Positions 16,568 to 24,702 of a stretch of DNA of 64,000 nt are shown piece after piece (positions within the stretch are counted from its first letter, which is position 1; each line of letters opens with the position of its first letter). A program made the translations under genes and the position numbers. The notes under the pieces were generated by a model that made no database searches, had not been told where the DNA came from, and was given only the letters and a program-made list of their open reading frames with translations. Location of the stretch: contig NZ_QUZU01000001.1 in assembly GCF_004682055.1 (NCBI RefSeq), forward strand, positions 310,001 through 374,000, written 5' to 3'. Source of the stretch: Pseudomonas kairouanensis (GTDB lineage Bacteria > Pseudomonadota > Gammaproteobacteria > Pseudomonadales > Pseudomonadaceae).

Positions 16568-18900
16568 AACGCGATGGAGGTCTGCACGTACACCGTGCGT
16601 GGCTCACCGACGTACTTGCCCTTGTTGTTGTCATCGAACGAGCGGGTGAAGTACTGGGTGTTGAAGATGTTTTTCACACCCACCGCCACGTTCAGGTCCG
16701 ATAGTTGCGGGCCAAAGTCGTACGCCGCTCGGCTACTGAACAACATGTAGCCGGGTATACGTCCGGTACTGCCGTCGGCGCTTTCCTGCTGGGTGTTGGC
16801 GTTGTTGGCGAACTGGCTGCTCTGGAAGCTGCTGTCCAGGTTCAGCTTCCAGCGCCCTTCGGTGTAACCCACGCCCATCGTGCCTTTGTGCTTGGACGAG
16901 AAGGGCACGCGGTTGCCCTTGTTCGGGCCGTCTTCGCGGATGGTGGCATCGACGTAGGCGTAGCTGGCGTACACATCAAACCCTGCCAGGGCCGGGCTCA
17001 AGCCATCGAGGGCATAGTTGACGCTGGTTTCGATGCCCTGGTGGCGAGTTTCGCCACGGGCGATCACCGAGTCGTCGGTCTGGTTGCTTTCGTACTGGTT
17101 GTCGAAGTTGATCAGGAACGCGCCGATTTCTGCACGCAAGGTGCCGTCGTCGTAGCGGGTGCCGATTTCCCAGGTGCGGGCTTTTTCCGGTTTGACTTGC
17201 CCGCTGGGCACGCGCTTGGCCATCTGGCTGTACTGCACGCTGCCGAACGAACCCTCGGTGTTGGCGTAGAGGTTCCAGCTGTCGGTGAGGTGGTACAGCA
17301 CGTTCAGCGCCGGCAATGCGGTGTTGTAGTCGCCTTTGTAGTTGAGGTTGTTGATGTGGTCGGTCTGCTCGGACTTGATCATTTCGTAGCGCACGCCGGG
17401 GGTGATGGTCCACTTGCCGATATCAATGCGGTCGTCGATGAAGAACGCATTGGCTTCGGTGCTACCACGGGTGTCGCGGTCGTTTTTGCTATTGGTGGTC
17501 GGGATCTGCTGGTTGGCCGTAATCGGCGTGGTGTAGCGCAGTTCGTGCCCGGCTTCGTTGATATAACGGTAGCCCACGCCGACTTCGTGGCTGGTGTTGG
17601 CAAGGTCGAAGCCTTGGGCAAAACGGGTCTCCAGGCCGCGCACCCAGTATTCGCGGGGCGACAGGGACAGGAAGCGGGTCTGGTCCAGATAGCCGTTGCG
17701 CAGGGTGGTGGTGAAGAAGGTGTTTACGGTGAATTCGCGGCGGTCTTCCTGGTAGCGATAACCGGCGTTGAACATCGTACGGCGGCCCCAGAATTTGTCG
17801 TAGGGACGGGTGGACTGATAGGGGTCTGCCTTGTAGTCCGCCACGTTCAACCCCCCAGGCATATCTGCCTGGCCTTCGTAGTACTGAGCCATGGCGTTGA
17901 AGCTGTTGGCTTCATCCAGTTGATATTTGCCCTTGAGGATCAGGTCGTCGATGCGCGTGTTGCTGTTTTCGCGCCAGTCGCCGCCACGGGTGCCGGAGTA
18001 CAAAATCGCGCCGCCCAGGCCGTTGTCGGCGGTGCCGCCGGCCAGCAAGTTGGCGGTGGTCTTGAAGCCATCATGGCTGGAAGACGGGCTGGTTTCGGTC
18101 TGCAAGCCACCTTTGACCGTGGGCGCATCCGGGATCGCGCGGGTCACGAAGTTGACCACGCCGCCGACGTTCTGCGGGCCGTAGCGCACCGCGCCGCCGC
18201 CGCGCACCACGTCCACCGCGTCCATGTTGCCCATGCTGATAGGGGCGAACGACAGCTGCGGTTGGCCGTAGGGCGCGAAGGGCACCGGGATGCCGTCCAT
18301 CAACACCGTGGAGCGCGACGCCAGGCGCGGGTTGAGCCCCCGAATACCGAAGTTGAGCGCCATGTCGTGGCTGCCGGTGCCGTTGTTTTCGGGGGCGTTG
18401 ACGCCGGGGATGCGGTTGAGCACGTCGCGGGCCTGGGTGGCGCCCTGGCGTTCGAACTCTTCGCGGCGGATCACGTCACGGGCGCCGGGGTGTTCGAACA
18501 CGTTGGTCTGCGCCGCATCGCCGAGCCAGTCGCCGACCACGCTGGAGGTGCCCAGCTCAATCGTCGCCGGCGCATGGGCCGGTTGCAGGCTATAGGCATT
18601 TTCACCTTCGGCGCGGGCTTGCAGACCGGTGCCTTCCAGCAGTTTTTGCAGGCCTTCAGCGGCGCTGAAATTGCCCGACAGCCCACGGCTCTGCATGCCT
18701 GCCGTCACTTCGGAGCCGAAGGAAATCAGCACACCGGCTTCGCGACCAAATTGATTCAGTGCCGCTTCCAGCGAGGTGGGGGCGATGTGATAAGGCTTGG
18801 CTTCGGCCGCCATCACGGTAGGCAGCACCGTCAGGCTCAGGCTGGCGCCCAGTAGGAGTTGGCGCAGTGTGCGGGCAAGAAGCGTCGGTTGCTGGGGCAT
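16564..18900 (-). CDS. fecA: FecA-like TonB-dependent receptor (ferric citrate type)
   Basis: The 778-residue outer-membrane receptor carries a signal peptide (residues 1-31), an STN signalling domain (YHIAPTSLEAALNQFGREAGVLISF), a plug domain (EEFERQGATQARDVLNRIPGV) and a barrel ending in VQTSIAF with the usual terminal phenylalanine. The plug sequence FGIRGLNPRLASRSTVLMDGIPV and overall length match FecA-type receptors for ferric dicitrate. Substrate assignment is from family resemblance. The start at 18900 (MPQQPTLL) gives a correct signal peptide. It is the last gene of a sigma, anti-sigma, receptor unit. Confidence 0.85.
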   Translation of the reverse strand: MPQQPTLLARTLRQLLLGASLSLTVLPTVMAAEAKPYHIAPTSLEAALNQFGREAGVLISFGSEVTAGMQSRGLSGNFSAAEGLQKLLEGTGLQARAEGENAYSLQPAHAPATIELGTSSVVGDWLGDAAQTNVFEHPGARDVIRREEFERQGATQARDVLNRIPGVNAPENNGTGSHDMALNFGIRGLNPRLASRSTVLMDGIPVPFAPYGQPQLSFAPISMGNMDAVDVVRGGGAVRYGPQNVGGVVNFVTRAIPDAPTVKGGLQTETSPSSSHDGFKTTANLLAGGTADNGLGGAILYSGTRGGDWRENSNTRIDDLILKGKYQLDEANSFNAMAQYYEGQADMPGGLNVADYKADPYQSTRPYDKFWGRRTMFNAGYRYQEDRREFTVNTFFTTTLRNGYLDQTRFLSLSPREYWVRGLETRFAQGFDLANTSHEVGVGYRYINEAGHELRYTTPITANQQIPTTNSKNDRDTRGSTEANAFFIDDRIDIGKWTITPGVRYEMIKSEQTDHINNLNYKGDYNTALPALNVLYHLTDSWNLYANTEGSFGSVQYSQMAKRVPSGQVKPEKARTWEIGTRYDDGTLRAEIGAFLINFDNQYESNQTDDSVIARGETRHQGIETSVNYALDGLSPALAGFDVYASYAYVDATIREDGPNKGNRVPFSSKHKGTMGVGYTEGRWKLNLDSSFQSSQFANNANTQQESADGSTGRIPGYMLFSSRAAYDFGPQLSDLNVAVGVKNIFNTQYFTRSFDDNNKGKYVGEPRTVYVQTSIAF

Positions 18901-18990
18901 GAAGAGCGGTCCTGAGAAGGAAGGATCAAGGTGGCTTTCCTTCTCTGTCACGCGAGGTGTGGAAAACGGCTCACAGGTTTTTAAAAATAT

Positions 18991-19932
18991 TCAGACGCGT
19001 GCCTGCACCGTCACCCAGTAACGGGTAAAACGCCGCACTTTGATCGGCAGGCTCACTTCCAGCAGGTCGAGAATGCGTTCGCTGTCATCCAGCGGGTAGC
19101 TGCCGGAGATCAGCAAGTTGGCCACCTGCGGGTCGCAATTGAGCTGGCCACGACGATAGCGGCCCAGTTCGCCGAGGAAGTCTTGCAGGCGCATGTGCGC
19201 CGCCATCAACATCCCGTCGGCCCAGGCCCCGCTGTTGGCGTCGGTAGGGCGCGGGGTGTCCCAACCCTTGCGGGTGAAATTGACCTGATGCGCAGCCTGC
19301 ACTGTCAGTGGCAGGCCGCTGTAGGTGTTGGGCATCACCTCGACCTGGCCCTCGAACACCGCCAGTTGGGCGTGATCGTTGAATTGCCGTACGTTGAAGC
19401 GCGCTGTCTGGCTGGTGAGCAGTCCTTGGCCGGTCAAGACATTGAGGGGCGTGCTGCCCTTGGCGGCGGTCAGCAGGATCTCGCCTTCGAGCAGGCGGAT
19501 CAGCCGTTGCTGGCCATCGAAATGCACATCCACGGCGCTGCCGGTGTTGAGTTGCAACTGGCTGCCGTCCGCCAACTGCACGTTGCGGCGTTGGCCGACT
19601 GGGCTGCGGTAGTCGGCGGTCAGCGGCGGCAGCACATGTTGCTGGCGCAAGCCCCAGGCAGCGGCCGAACCGGCGCCGAGGATCAGCAACAGCTTGAGGG
19701 CCTGGCGACGGCTGGTGGAGGTTGGCGCATTCAAGGCGGCGTGGGCGAGCGGCGAGGGCAGGCCACGTAGGCGTTGGTTGACGCGCTGCATGTGATCCCA
19801 CGCCCGCTGGTGCTCGCTGTGGGCGTTGAGCCATTGCTGCCAGGCGGCTTGCTGGCGCGGGTTGAGGGCGCCTTGCTGCATTTGCATCAGCCAGTGCACG
19901 GCTTGTTCGGCAACGTGGGTCGAGAAATTCAT
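18991..19932 (-). CDS. fecR: FecR family anti-sigma factor (FecA system)
   Basis: The 313-residue protein has a FecR N-terminal segment (VHWLMQMQQGALNPRQQAAWQQWLNAHSEHQRAWDHMQRVNQRL), one membrane helix (ALKLLLILGAGSAAAWGL, about residues 75-92) and a periplasmic FecR domain with VLTGQGLLTSQTARFNVRQF. It should hold the adjacent sigma factor in check and activate it when FecA is loaded. Its start overlaps the sigma gene stop by four bases. It lies 90 bases upstream of fecA on the same strand. Confidence 0.88.
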   Translation of the reverse strand: MNFSTHVAEQAVHWLMQMQQGALNPRQQAAWQQWLNAHSEHQRAWDHMQRVNQRLRGLPSPLAHAALNAPTSTSRRQALKLLLILGAGSAAAWGLRQQHVLPPLTADYRSPVGQRRNVQLADGSQLQLNTGSAVDVHFDGQQRLIRLLEGEILLTAAKGSTPLNVLTGQGLLTSQTARFNVRQFNDHAQLAVFEGQVEVMPNTYSGLPLTVQAAHQVNFTRKGWDTPRPTDANSGAWADGMLMAAHMRLQDFLGELGRYRRGQLNCDPQVANLLISGSYPLDDSERILDLLEVSLPIKVRRFTRYWVTVQARV

Positions 19933-20420
19933 AGGGCGAAGTAGCAGCGCATGGCGGCTTTGGTCAGGTGGCGTTTGACGGTGGCGATGGAAATGCCCAG
20001 TTCGGCGCCGATCTGCGCGTAGGTCAGGCCATCGAGTTGGGCCAATAGGAACGCACGCTTGACCTGGACAGGCAGGCCGTCGAGCAGTTGGTCCAGCTCT
20101 ACCAGGGTTTGCAGGATGATTGCGCGTTCTTCTTCGGACGGTGCTACGTGCTCGGGCATTTGCGCCAAGGCATCGAGATAGGCGCGTTCCAGGTCCTGGC
20201 GGCGGTAGAAATTGAACAACACGCGCTTGGCCACGGTGGTGAGGAACGCGCGGGGTTCGACCAGCGTGGGCGTTTCACGGGCGGTGAGTACGCGAATAAA
20301 GGTGTCTTGCGCCAGGTCGGCCGCGCTTTCCGGGCAGCCGAGCTTGCGTCGCAACCAGCCGGTGAGCCAGTGGTGATGGTCGTTGTACAGAACTTCGACG
20401 GGGTTGGACGGCTGCAGCAC
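19929..20420 (-). CDS. fecI: FecI-type ECF sigma factor (FecA system)
   Basis: The 163-residue sigma factor begins PSNPVEVLYNDHHHWLTGWL after the start, as iron-starvation sigma factors usually do. Region 2 has SAADLAQDTFIRVL and region 4 has YAQIGAELGISIATVKRHL. I chose a GTG start at 20420 because GGAG lies five bases before it and the family N-terminus fits; the frame extends to 20606, but that extension is not family-like and covers the Fur site. It is the first gene of the fecIRA unit and is divergent from the DUF3649 operon. Confidence 0.85.
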   Translation of the reverse strand: MLQPSNPVEVLYNDHHHWLTGWLRRKLGCPESAADLAQDTFIRVLTARETPTLVEPRAFLTTVAKRVLFNFYRRQDLERAYLDALAQMPEHVAPSEEERAIILQTLVELDQLLDGLPVQVKRAFLLAQLDGLTYAQIGAELGISIATVKRHLTKAAMRCYFAL

Positions 20421-20452
20421 GATCACTCCATACGTATCGGCATACGTTAGAG

Positions 20453-20471
20453 AACAAGAATTGTTCGCATT
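20453..20471 (-). promoter_or_regulatory. Fur-box-like site before the second fecI
   Basis: On the minus strand the site reads AATGCGAACAATTCTTGTT. It shares its first 13 bases with the site before the first fecI (8958-8976). It ends about 33 bases before the proposed GTG start of the sigma factor. Confidence 0.65.
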
Positions 20472-20540
20472 GTAGGCGGCTAGGTGGGGTTCGGCAATGC
20501 GTGTGGGCAGGTGTTTTAAACGTTCTGTTTTGCTTGTGAG

Positions 20541-20559
20541 AATATTTATCATTAATATT
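20541..20559 (+). promoter_or_regulatory. Fur-box-like palindrome before the DUF3649 operon
   Basis: AATATTTATCATTAATATT is a nearly perfect 19-bp palindrome with the AT-rich ATTTATCATT core seen in Fur boxes. It lies 29 bases upstream of the DUF3649 start codon in the divergent promoter region shared with fecI. Confidence 0.65.
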
Positions 20560-20587
20560 GCTGGCTGATGAACCTGGCGCCTCCCGC

Positions 20588-20890
20588 ATGAAAAGCAAAA
20601 CCTCACTCCCCGCGCGTTACCGTCTGGCTGTCACATCCCGTGTGCTCGCGGCCGTGGTCGGTGGCTACCTGATGGCTTCCCTGGCTGCCATCTGCCTGGC
20701 GCTATGGATGCCTAGCTCCCGCGCCGACGCGGTGATTACCGGGATGATGAGTTCGTTTGTGTTCTATCTGCTGGCGGTGCTCTGGTGTTTTGCCTGCCGC
20801 ACCGCCTGGCGCGCCTGGTTCGGCGTACTGCTGCCAAGCGCAGCCTTTGCCACCCTGGCGGGCGTAGGCCTATGGATGGCACGCACATGA
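20588..20890 (+). CDS. DUF3649 family membrane protein
   Basis: This 100-residue protein has three hydrophobic segments and a basic N-terminus (MKSKTSLPARYRLAVTSRVLAAVVGGYLMAS), matching DUF3649, a family annotated as iron-uptake associated in Pseudomonas. Its biochemical role is unknown. The start at 20588 is the first that gives the family N-terminus. It heads a rightward operon with PepSY and DUF3325 proteins, and its stop overlaps the next start by four bases (ATGA). A Fur-like site directly upstream points to induction by iron limitation. Confidence 0.78.
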   Translation: MKSKTSLPARYRLAVTSRVLAAVVGGYLMASLAAICLALWMPSSRADAVITGMMSSFVFYLLAVLWCFACRTAWRAWFGVLLPSAAFATLAGVGLWMART

Positions 20891-22461
20891 AAGAGGGCTT
20901 TCGCCAGGCAATGGCCTGGTTGCACACCTGGGCCGGGCTGATCTTTGGCTGGCTGTTGTTTGCGATTTTCCTGACGGGCACCTTGTCGTATTTCAAGGAC
21001 GAGATCAGCCATTGGATGCAGCCCGAAATGCAGGCCCGCCCACTGGATGACGCGCGCAGCCTGACTGTCGCCCAAACCTACCTGCAGCAAGTGGCGCCTA
21101 CTGCCGCGCGTTGGTTCATCAGCTTGCCGGATAACCGTGACCCCGGCCTGTCGGTGATGTGGCAAGACAAAGTCGACCCTGGCAAGCGGGGTGATTTCAT
21201 CCGCAAAACCCTCGATCCGCTCACCGGCCAGGTGGTGCAGGCCCGTGAAAGCATGGGCGGCGACTTCTTCTATCGTTTTCACTTCCAACTGCAAATGCCC
21301 CATCCCTGGGGCCGCTGGCTATCGACGATTGCCGCGATGGTGATGTTCGTCGCCTTGATCACCGGCATCATCACCCACAAGAAAATCTTCAAGGACTTCT
21401 TCACCTTCCGCCCCCGCAAGGGCCAGCGCTCCTGGCTCGACGGGCATAACGCGGTGGGCGTGCTGGTGTTGCCGTTCCACTTGATGATCACCTACAGCAG
21501 CCTGGTGATCTTCATGAGCATGGTGATGCCGGCGCCCATCGTGGCCTCCTATGGCAACGACACCCGGGCCTTCTTCACCGAAGTGTTCCCCAATACCAAC
21601 AATGCCCCCGCGTTGGGTCAGCCGGGCCAGTTGCGGTCGTTGGTGCCCATGTACGAACAAGCTCGGGCGCAATGGGCGGGTGGGCATGTGGGGCGCGTGG
21701 CGGTGAACAACCCCAGCGATGTGAACGCCTCGGTGAATGTGTTTCGCGCCGGTTCAGACAGCGTGGTGCATGATTTTGGCAGCACCGTGTCGTTCAACGG
21801 CGCCACTGGCGAGCTGTTGCGGGTCAGTGGCGGGCAGTCACTGCCAGCGGTGATCGGCGGCAGTTTCTACGGCTTGCACATGGGCCACTTCGCCGGCCCG
21901 GTGTTGCGTTGGCTGTACTTTATCTGCGGCCTGGCTGGCACGGCGATGATCGGCACCGGCCTGGTGATTTGGCTGGGCAAGCGCCAACTCAAGCACGCCA
22001 AGACCGGCGTGATGCCGTTTGAATTGCGCCTGGTGGAAGTGCTGAACATCGCCAGCATGTCCGGGTTGATGATCGCCATCGCGGCATTCTTCTGGGCCAA
22101 CCGCCTGCTGCCGGTGAGCGTTGCCGAGCGCTCCGATTGGGAAGTGCAAACCTTTTTCATCGCCTGGGGCTTGAGCCTGTTGCACGCCATCCTGCGTCGC
22201 GGTCGTCAGGGTTGGGTCGAACAACTGAGCTTCGGGGCACTGTTGTTCGTGGCCATTCCACTGCTCAATGCACTGACCACATCGCACCACCTGGGCGTCT
22301 CATTGGCGACGGGCGACTGGGCCATGGCTGGCTTTGACCTCACGTGCCTGGCCAGTGGCGTGTTCCTGGGCTGGGCCGCCTGGAAGATGCAGCATCGCAC
22401 GGTGCCCCAACCCAAGGCCGAACGGGCCCGCCCGTTGACGCTCAAGCAGGAAGCGAACTGA
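20887..22461 (+). CDS. PepSY-associated membrane protein, probable iron-siderophore reductase
   Basis: This 524-residue inner-membrane protein begins MKEGFRQAMAWLHTWAGLIFGWLLF, the typical first helix of PepSY-TM proteins, and has about four to six further helices. Conserved histidines occur in helix-end motifs (WLHTW, FHFQLQMPHPWGRW, DGHNAVGVLVLPFHLMITYSS, YGLHMGHFAGPVLRW), as in FoxB/FpvG-type proteins that bind haem and reduce ferric siderophores in the periplasm. That role is inferred from the family. It is translationally coupled to DUF3649 and abuts the DUF3325 gene. Confidence 0.8.
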   Translation: MKEGFRQAMAWLHTWAGLIFGWLLFAIFLTGTLSYFKDEISHWMQPEMQARPLDDARSLTVAQTYLQQVAPTAARWFISLPDNRDPGLSVMWQDKVDPGKRGDFIRKTLDPLTGQVVQARESMGGDFFYRFHFQLQMPHPWGRWLSTIAAMVMFVALITGIITHKKIFKDFFTFRPRKGQRSWLDGHNAVGVLVLPFHLMITYSSLVIFMSMVMPAPIVASYGNDTRAFFTEVFPNTNNAPALGQPGQLRSLVPMYEQARAQWAGGHVGRVAVNNPSDVNASVNVFRAGSDSVVHDFGSTVSFNGATGELLRVSGGQSLPAVIGGSFYGLHMGHFAGPVLRWLYFICGLAGTAMIGTGLVIWLGKRQLKHAKTGVMPFELRLVEVLNIASMSGLMIAIAAFFWANRLLPVSVAERSDWEVQTFFIAWGLSLLHAILRRGRQGWVEQLSFGALLFVAIPLLNALTTSHHLGVSLATGDWAMAGFDLTCLASGVFLGWAAWKMQHRTVPQPKAERARPLTLKQEAN

Positions 22462-22788
22462 ATGCTGCTTGCACTCTTGATGTGCTACGCCGGGTTCACG
22501 GCGCTGTGCCTTGCCACCGACCGTCACCACGGCGAATTGCTGCACAGCAAGCTCTCTGCACGTCGACGGTTGGGGCTGCGCGTTGTCGGTTGGTTGCTGC
22601 TCACCGTCTCGATCTGGCCAGCCGTGACCGTTGCCGGTTGGGGCCAAGGCCTGGTGGAGTGGTGCGCGGTGTTGATGCTCAGCGCACTGCTGTTGGTGCT
22701 GTTGTTGCCGTATCGGCCAAGGCTGGCCTTGATCCTGGCGGGCATCGGCCTGCTGGCCAGCCCTGTCGCGGCCTTCGCCACCCTCTGA
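22462..22788 (+). CDS. DUF3325 family membrane protein
   Basis: This 108-residue protein contains three or four hydrophobic segments and the pattern FTALCLATDRHHGELL followed by LRVVGWLLLTVSIWPAV, matching DUF3325. The family regularly follows PepSY-TM and DUF3649 genes in Pseudomonas iron operons. Its function is unknown. It starts on the base after the PepSY gene stop codon. Confidence 0.78.
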   Translation: MLLALLMCYAGFTALCLATDRHHGELLHSKLSARRRLGLRVVGWLLLTVSIWPAVTVAGWGQGLVEWCAVLMLSALLLVLLLPYRPRLALILAGIGLLASPVAAFATL

Positions 22789-22797
22789 GCCCCGTCG

Positions 22798-23376
22798 ATG
22801 ATGATCCGTACGCCGCCCGAACCGCAGGAAAGCCAGCACGCTGACGCGGCGGGCGGGCGTGCGCATTTTTTGCAGGTGTTCCTGTCCCAGCGCTCGCAGA
22901 TGGAAGCCCTGGTCAGCCGGCGTGTGGGTTGCCGCGCCACGGCGGCCGATCTGGTGCAGGACCTGTTCCTGCGCTTTTGGCGCAGGCCGTTGGTGCAGGT
23001 CGAAGAACTCAGCACCTACCTGCTGCGCTGCGCCGGGAACATCGCCATCGACCACCTGCGCAGCGAAGGCGCACGGGTGCGTCACAGCGAAGGCTGGATG
23101 CCGGAGCAACAGGGCAACCAGGCTTCCGAGCCCCAGGCCGCGCTTGAGGCGGGCAACGATTTGCGCCACGTCGAAGCCGCCTTGCGCAGCTTGCCGGAGC
23201 GCACGCGGCAGATCTTCCTGCTCAACCGCATCCACGGGCGCAAGTACGCCGAAATCGCCAAGGCCATGGGCCTGTCCCAAAGCGCCGTGGAAAAACATAT
23301 GATGCGTGCCCTCGAAGCCTGCAAGGCCAGTCTTCGCGAACCATCGCCCCCACGTACGCCAGGGAAAGCACCGTGA
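22798..23376 (+). CDS. FecI-type ECF sigma factor (third pair)
   Basis: The 192-residue sigma factor has region 2 (ATAADLVQDLFLRFWRRP, then YLLRCAGNIAIDHLRSE) and region 4 (LPERTRQIFLLNRIHGRKYAEIAKAMGLSQSAVEKHMMRALEAC), typical of the iron-starvation ECF group. It begins nine bases after the DUF3325 stop and so appears to be the fourth gene of the Fur-controlled operon starting at 20588. No TonB receptor gene follows its FecR partner, so its target promoter is not obvious. Confidence 0.88.
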   Translation: MMIRTPPEPQESQHADAAGGRAHFLQVFLSQRSQMEALVSRRVGCRATAADLVQDLFLRFWRRPLVQVEELSTYLLRCAGNIAIDHLRSEGARVRHSEGWMPEQQGNQASEPQAALEAGNDLRHVEAALRSLPERTRQIFLLNRIHGRKYAEIAKAMGLSQSAVEKHMMRALEACKASLREPSPPRTPGKAP

Positions 23377-24350
23377 ACCTCACCCCCACGCCCGAGCAGG
23401 AACACGCCGCACTGGCCTGGCTGAGCCTGCTGCACGACCAACCCAGCAGCGGCGACCAAGCCACCTTCAGCCAGTGGCTGCGGGCCGATCCGGCGCATGT
23501 CGAGGCTTACTCCCGGGCCCAAGTGTTGTGGGAATTGAGTGAAGTACCTGCGCGAAAACTGGCGGACGAAGAGGCACTGGGGTTGCAGGGCTACCTCGAT
23601 GCGATGAACACCTCCAAGCGTTCGCGGGTGGTGCGCTGGTCGGGCGCGTTGGCGATGGCTGCATGCCTGTTGGTGATGGTGTCGATGGGCGCCGGTTGGC
23701 AGCCGTCGCGTTGGGTCGATGACTTTGGCGCCGACTATGTGAGCGCACCGGGGGAGGTGAAAACCGTCACCCTGGCCGACCAATCCCAGGTCACCCTGGA
23801 TGCTGACAGTGCGATAGCCGTGGATTTCAGCCACGGCGAGCGGCATATCCAGCTGCGTCGCGGCGCGGGTTTTTTCAACGTGACTCACACCGGCCAGTCG
23901 TTCGTGGTAGAGGCGGGCAGTGGCGAAGCGCGGGTGCTCGGCACGCAGTTTGAAGTGCGCCTGCAACCGGCGGGCGCTGAGGTGACGGTGTTGTCCGGGC
24001 GGGTAGGGGTGACGCCTTCCAAGCAGGGGCAGCAGCAGGTTCTTACCGCGGGCCAGCAAGTGGCATACACCGAGGGTGTGGCAGATGCCATGCACACGGT
24101 GGACAGTGAATCGCGGCTGGCGTGGCGTGACGGGTGGCTCAACTATTACAAGGCACCGCTGGCCGATGTCATCCAGGACCTCAGCCGCTACTACCCAGGC
24201 CGCATCCTGTTGCTCAACGAAGAGATGGGCGCCAAGCGCGTCAGCGGCAGCTTTCCGAGCCAAGACCCGCAAGCGGTGTTGAATGCATTGCAGGCAGTAT
24301 TGGGGTTTGAACAGCACAACGTACTGGGACGCATGATCGTGGTGCGTTGA
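23373..24350 (+). CDS. FecR family anti-sigma factor (third pair)
   Basis: The 325-residue protein has the FecR N-terminal domain (ALAWLSLLHDQPSSGDQATFSQWLRADPAHVEAYSRAQVLWE), one membrane helix (GALAMAACLLVMVSMGAGW, about residues 92-110) and a periplasmic FecR domain with AGSGEARVLGTQFEVRL and DVIQDLSRYYPGRILL near the end. It overlaps the sigma gene by four bases. Both neighbouring TonB receptors already have their own FecIR pair, so the receptor it listens to is probably elsewhere in the genome. Confidence 0.88.
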   Translation: MNLTPTPEQEHAALAWLSLLHDQPSSGDQATFSQWLRADPAHVEAYSRAQVLWELSEVPARKLADEEALGLQGYLDAMNTSKRSRVVRWSGALAMAACLLVMVSMGAGWQPSRWVDDFGADYVSAPGEVKTVTLADQSQVTLDADSAIAVDFSHGERHIQLRRGAGFFNVTHTGQSFVVEAGSGEARVLGTQFEVRLQPAGAEVTVLSGRVGVTPSKQGQQQVLTAGQQVAYTEGVADAMHTVDSESRLAWRDGWLNYYKAPLADVIQDLSRYYPGRILLLNEEMGAKRVSGSFPSQDPQAVLNALQAVLGFEQHNVLGRMIVVR

Positions 24351-24351
24351 A

Positions 24352-24702
24352 TTACTTCAATGCGGTCATGATCTTCTCGGGGCTGTATTCGCGAATCAAC
24401 GTCCCGTTCACATCCACGAACGGAATACCGCCACCCCCCAACCCCTCATACGCCTTGCGCGCCTGGGCGTCCTTCTCGATATCAAACGTCTGGTAGGGAA
24501 TACCCTTCTGGTCCAGGAAGCGGCGGATCTGCTTGCAGTACCCGCACCACTCGGTGGAGTAGAGCACCACGCGCGCCGAAGCGCGCACCTGCTCTGACAC
24601 CACCTGCGACGGGTTGAGCACCCGCTCGATCTTGCCCCAGTTCTGGATCACCACCACAACCAAGAGCACCAGCAGGACTTTCTTGAGCACCCCACCCAGC
24701 AT
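24352..24702 (-). CDS. Membrane-anchored glutaredoxin-family protein
   Basis: This 116-residue protein has an N-terminal hydrophobic anchor (VLLVLLVVVVIQNW, residues 8-21) and a glutaredoxin fold with the redox motif STEWCGYCKQIRRFL and the cis-proline GIPFVDVNG. It probably handles a disulfide at the membrane. Whether the thioredoxin-fold domain faces the cytoplasm or periplasm is unclear. It is coupled to the upstream ndpA gene by a one-base TGATG overlap and is convergent with the third fecR gene. Confidence 0.8.
   Translation of the reverse strand: MLGGVLKKVLLVLLVVVVIQNWGKIERVLNPSQVVSEQVRASARVVLYSTEWCGYCKQIRRFLDQKGIPYQTFDIEKDAQARKAYEGLGGGGIPFVDVNGTLIREYSPEKIMTALK

Noticed and set aside
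16705..18855. A 716-residue open frame on the plus strand
   Set aside because: It lies opposite the fecA-like gene and its sequence is low-complexity V/G/A/H-rich, typical of an antisense shadow.
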